DNA from: Acidobacteriota bacterium
GTDB lineage: Bacteria > Acidobacteriota > Vicinamibacteria > Vicinamibacterales > SCN-69-37
Assembly: GCA_024653875.1 (NCBI GenBank)
Contig: JANLHE010000049.1
Span: 1 to 6,965, forward strand
Direction: 5' to 3'
DNA: 6,965 nucleotides
This document shows, one piece after another, positions 5,749-6,965 of the stretch; the stretch's first letter is position 1, and every line of letters starts with the position of its first letter. Both the position numbers and the translations under genes were made by a program. The notes beneath the pieces are model-generated. The model was given only the letters and a program-made list of their open reading frames with translations. It did not search any database and had not been told where the DNA came from.

Positions 5749-6423
5749 TCATCTCCTTTCAGCAAGCACGCGGCGCGTTGAGGGCAACGCGCCTGGGGCC
5801 AGACCGGCAACCTCCACACGCAGGCGTTCGAGGTCAGTCGCCGTATCGACGTCATACCAGGAAGGGAGGACCGCCACGGACAGTCCGAGCGCGGCCGCGC
5901 ATTCGAGGGTCTGTTCGGTCACGCGCGGGGTGCTCCAGGCAATGCCTTGAAACAGTTCCGGTCGCGGCTGTCTGAGGCCGACCAGGTAGTACCCGCCATC
6001 CTCGCTTGGTCCGAGGACCAGATCATGGGAGTCCAGCAGCGTGTTGGCTTGCTCGATGTGGGCAGCCGGGAGCGTGGGGCTGTCAGAGTCCAGCACGATC
6101 ACGCGCGCGTAGCCGTCGTCGAACAACTGGCGGGTCACGCGACTGAGGCACGCCCCGATATCCCGGCCCTCGACCGGAAGGAGGAGGGTGCCGAGTGGAA
6201 CGGCCGGCCGCCACACCCCGTTCCCGGGCGTAATCGCCACCGCGAGACGGACGCCCTGCACCGACGACACCAGCAGGATGGTGTCGTTCAGCAGCGCCTC
6301 ATACAGCTCCGCTGCCGCGTGCGGCAACAAAGGAGGACAAAGCCGTGTCTTGGTACGACCAACCATGGGCTGTTTCGCCATGATGGCGACGACCGATTCG
6401 CCGGACGCGTATTCGGCGCTCAT
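5749..6423 (-). CDS. TIGR04282/DUF2064-family glycosyltransferase
   Basis: A 224-residue GT-A-like protein of the TIGR04282 (DUF2064) family, which databases name arsenosugar biosynthesis glycosyltransferase although many members lie outside arsenic clusters. The N-terminal nucleotide-binding segment is IMAKQPMVGRTKTRL (14-28), resembling sugar-nucleotidyltransferase loops. VIVLDSDSPTLP (108-119) supplies the DSD motif in the place of DxD, and LGPSEDGGYYLVGL (137-150) is the family hallmark; SWYDVDTATDLERL lies near the end. It is likely cytoplasmic and uses a nucleotide sugar or related substrate. The start at 6423 overlaps the stop of the upstream glycosyltransferase in ATGA and has no strong ribosome site, so translation is probably coupled. 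A longer in-frame reading back to 6555 has no family similarity and lies over the upstream gene. Confidence 0.92.
   Translation of the reverse strand: MSAEYASGESVVAIMAKQPMVGRTKTRLCPPLLPHAAAELYEALLNDTILLVSSVQGVRLAVAITPGNGVWRPAVPLGTLLLPVEGRDIGACLSRVTRQLFDDGYARVIVLDSDSPTLPAAHIEQANTLLDSHDLVLGPSEDGGYYLVGLRQPRPELFQGIAWSTPRVTEQTLECAAALGLSVAVLPSWYDVDTATDLERLRVEVAGLAPGALPSTRRVLAERR
5753..5759 (-). promoter_or_regulatory. Ribosome binding site fixing the radical SAM start
   Basis: AAAGGAG lies 8 bases before the ATG at 5744, within the last codons of the upstream glycosyltransferase. It is one of the strongest ribosome sites in the window and supports the short form of the radical SAM protein, whose own stop and start neighbours are only a few bases away. 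Confidence 0.85.
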
Positions 6424-6965
6424 CGGCCCGCGTGGCGTACGATCGTGCGCAAGATGTGGAACGTGGCGAGAATAGTTCCCCGGACGGTGCCGCTGATTTT
6501 TGAGCGCCCGGCCGTGCGAACGTGACAGGTGACGGGCACTTCGGCGACTGGCCATCCCGCGTGCACGGCTTTGACGATCATCTCAGTCGGCCAGCCGTAG
6601 GTGAGGTCGCACAGCGTCATCTGCGCCAACCGCGCGCGGCGAACGGCGCGGAACGGACCGAGATCAGTCAGCGGCTGGCCATAGAGAATGCGGATGAGCC
6701 GCGCGCAGAGGCGGTTGCCGACCCGCTGATGCCAGGGCATCGCTCCTGCGGGCACGGCGCCGGTGAGCCTCGATCCCAGGACCAGATCCGCCGTGCCAGA
6801 TTCGATCGGCGCCAACAACCGCGCGATCTCTCGCGGGTCCGCGGCACCGTCGGCATCCAGAAAGACAATGATCTCACCGTGAGCGCGGTCGGCGCCTGCG
6901 TTGCAGGCGCGGCCATACCCGCGGCGATGCTCTCGCACGACCGTGGCCCCATGCGCGGCCGCGAC
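6420..6965 (-). CDS. Family 2 glycosyltransferase (DPM1-like), N-terminus cut by window edge
   Basis: The frame is open to the right edge, so the visible 181 residues lack roughly the first 45 (the VIPxxNE strand). The visible part begins VAAAHGATVVREHRRGYG, a standard GT2 segment, followed by GRACNAGADRAHGEIIVFLDADGA with the DADG metal- and nucleotide-sugar-binding motif. Later segments LVLGSRL, LTDLGPFRAVRR and YGWPTEMIVKA, and the C-terminal GRSKISGT, match dolichyl-phosphate mannosyl/glucosyltransferase-like GT2 enzymes, which move a sugar from a nucleotide donor to a lipid phosphate or other acceptor. No C-terminal membrane helix follows, so the protein is soluble or peripheral. It is the first visible gene of the operon, and its stop overlaps the TIGR04282 gene in ATGA. 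The GTG at 6938 is not the true start, since homology continues upstream of it. Confidence 0.93.
   Translation of the reverse strand, partial: VAAAHGATVVREHRRGYGRACNAGADRAHGEIIVFLDADGAADPREIARLLAPIESGTADLVLGSRLTGAVPAGAMPWHQRVGNRLCARLIRILYGQPLTDLGPFRAVRRARLAQMTLCDLTYGWPTEMIVKAVHAGWPVAEVPVTCHVRTAGRSKISGTVRGTILATFHILRTIVRHAGR

Noticed and set aside
5744..5855. N-terminal extension of the radical SAM protein to the first in-frame ATG
   Set aside because: It lies inside the TIGR04282 coding region and is unlike the family, whereas the ATG at 5744 has a strong ribosome site.
4749..5975. Plus-strand open frame of 408 codons opposite the radical SAM gene
   Set aside because: Shadow of the radical SAM and TIGR04282 genes; His/Arg/Gly-rich without recognisable domains.

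Overview
The window is GC-rich and gene-dense. Its short gaps and stop/start overlaps are typical of a bacterial chromosome. Three things hint at Acidobacteriota, possibly the Vicinamibacteria: the pairing of an ECF-type sigma factor with a tiny Trp-rich membrane protein, the DinB-fold protein, and the overall gene style. This placement is an inference from gene character; no taxonomic marker is present. I see no mobile element, integrase, CRISPR array or phage gene.

Left part (1-901, minus strand): an ECF sigma-70 factor is followed 10 bases later by a very small one-helix membrane protein cut by the left edge. Upstream of the sigma gene, also on the minus strand, lies a complete tRNA-Ser(GGA) with an encoded CCA end. 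Middle part (1035-3437, plus strand): a DedA/VTT-type membrane protein is followed 30 bases later by a large polytopic protein that looks like a GT-C-type glycosyltransferase with a soluble C-terminal region. Both point to envelope lipid or glycan work.

Right part (3327-6965, minus strand): five tightly packed genes form one likely operon. In transcription order they are a DPM1-like family 2 glycosyltransferase (5' end outside the window), a TIGR04282/DUF2064-type glycosyltransferase, a radical SAM protein with a SPASM-like cysteine domain, a class I SAM methyltransferase, and a DinB-fold putative metalloenzyme. Two junctions are 4-base ATGA overlaps and the others have gaps of 4 and 10 bases, so the genes are probably translated together.

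The right-hand operon is the most interesting content. Two sugar-handling enzymes, a multi-cluster radical SAM enzyme, a methyltransferase and a DinB-type (often thiol-linked) enzyme together suggest a small-molecule or peptide modification pathway. It partly resembles arsenosugar-type clusters, where TIGR04282 enzymes, a radical SAM enzyme and a methyltransferase co-occur, but the radical SAM enzyme here has a SPASM-like rather than an ArsS-like C-terminus. The product cannot be named from sequence. The last gene of this operon overlaps the convergent GT-C-like gene by 111 bases, leaving no room for a terminator between them.
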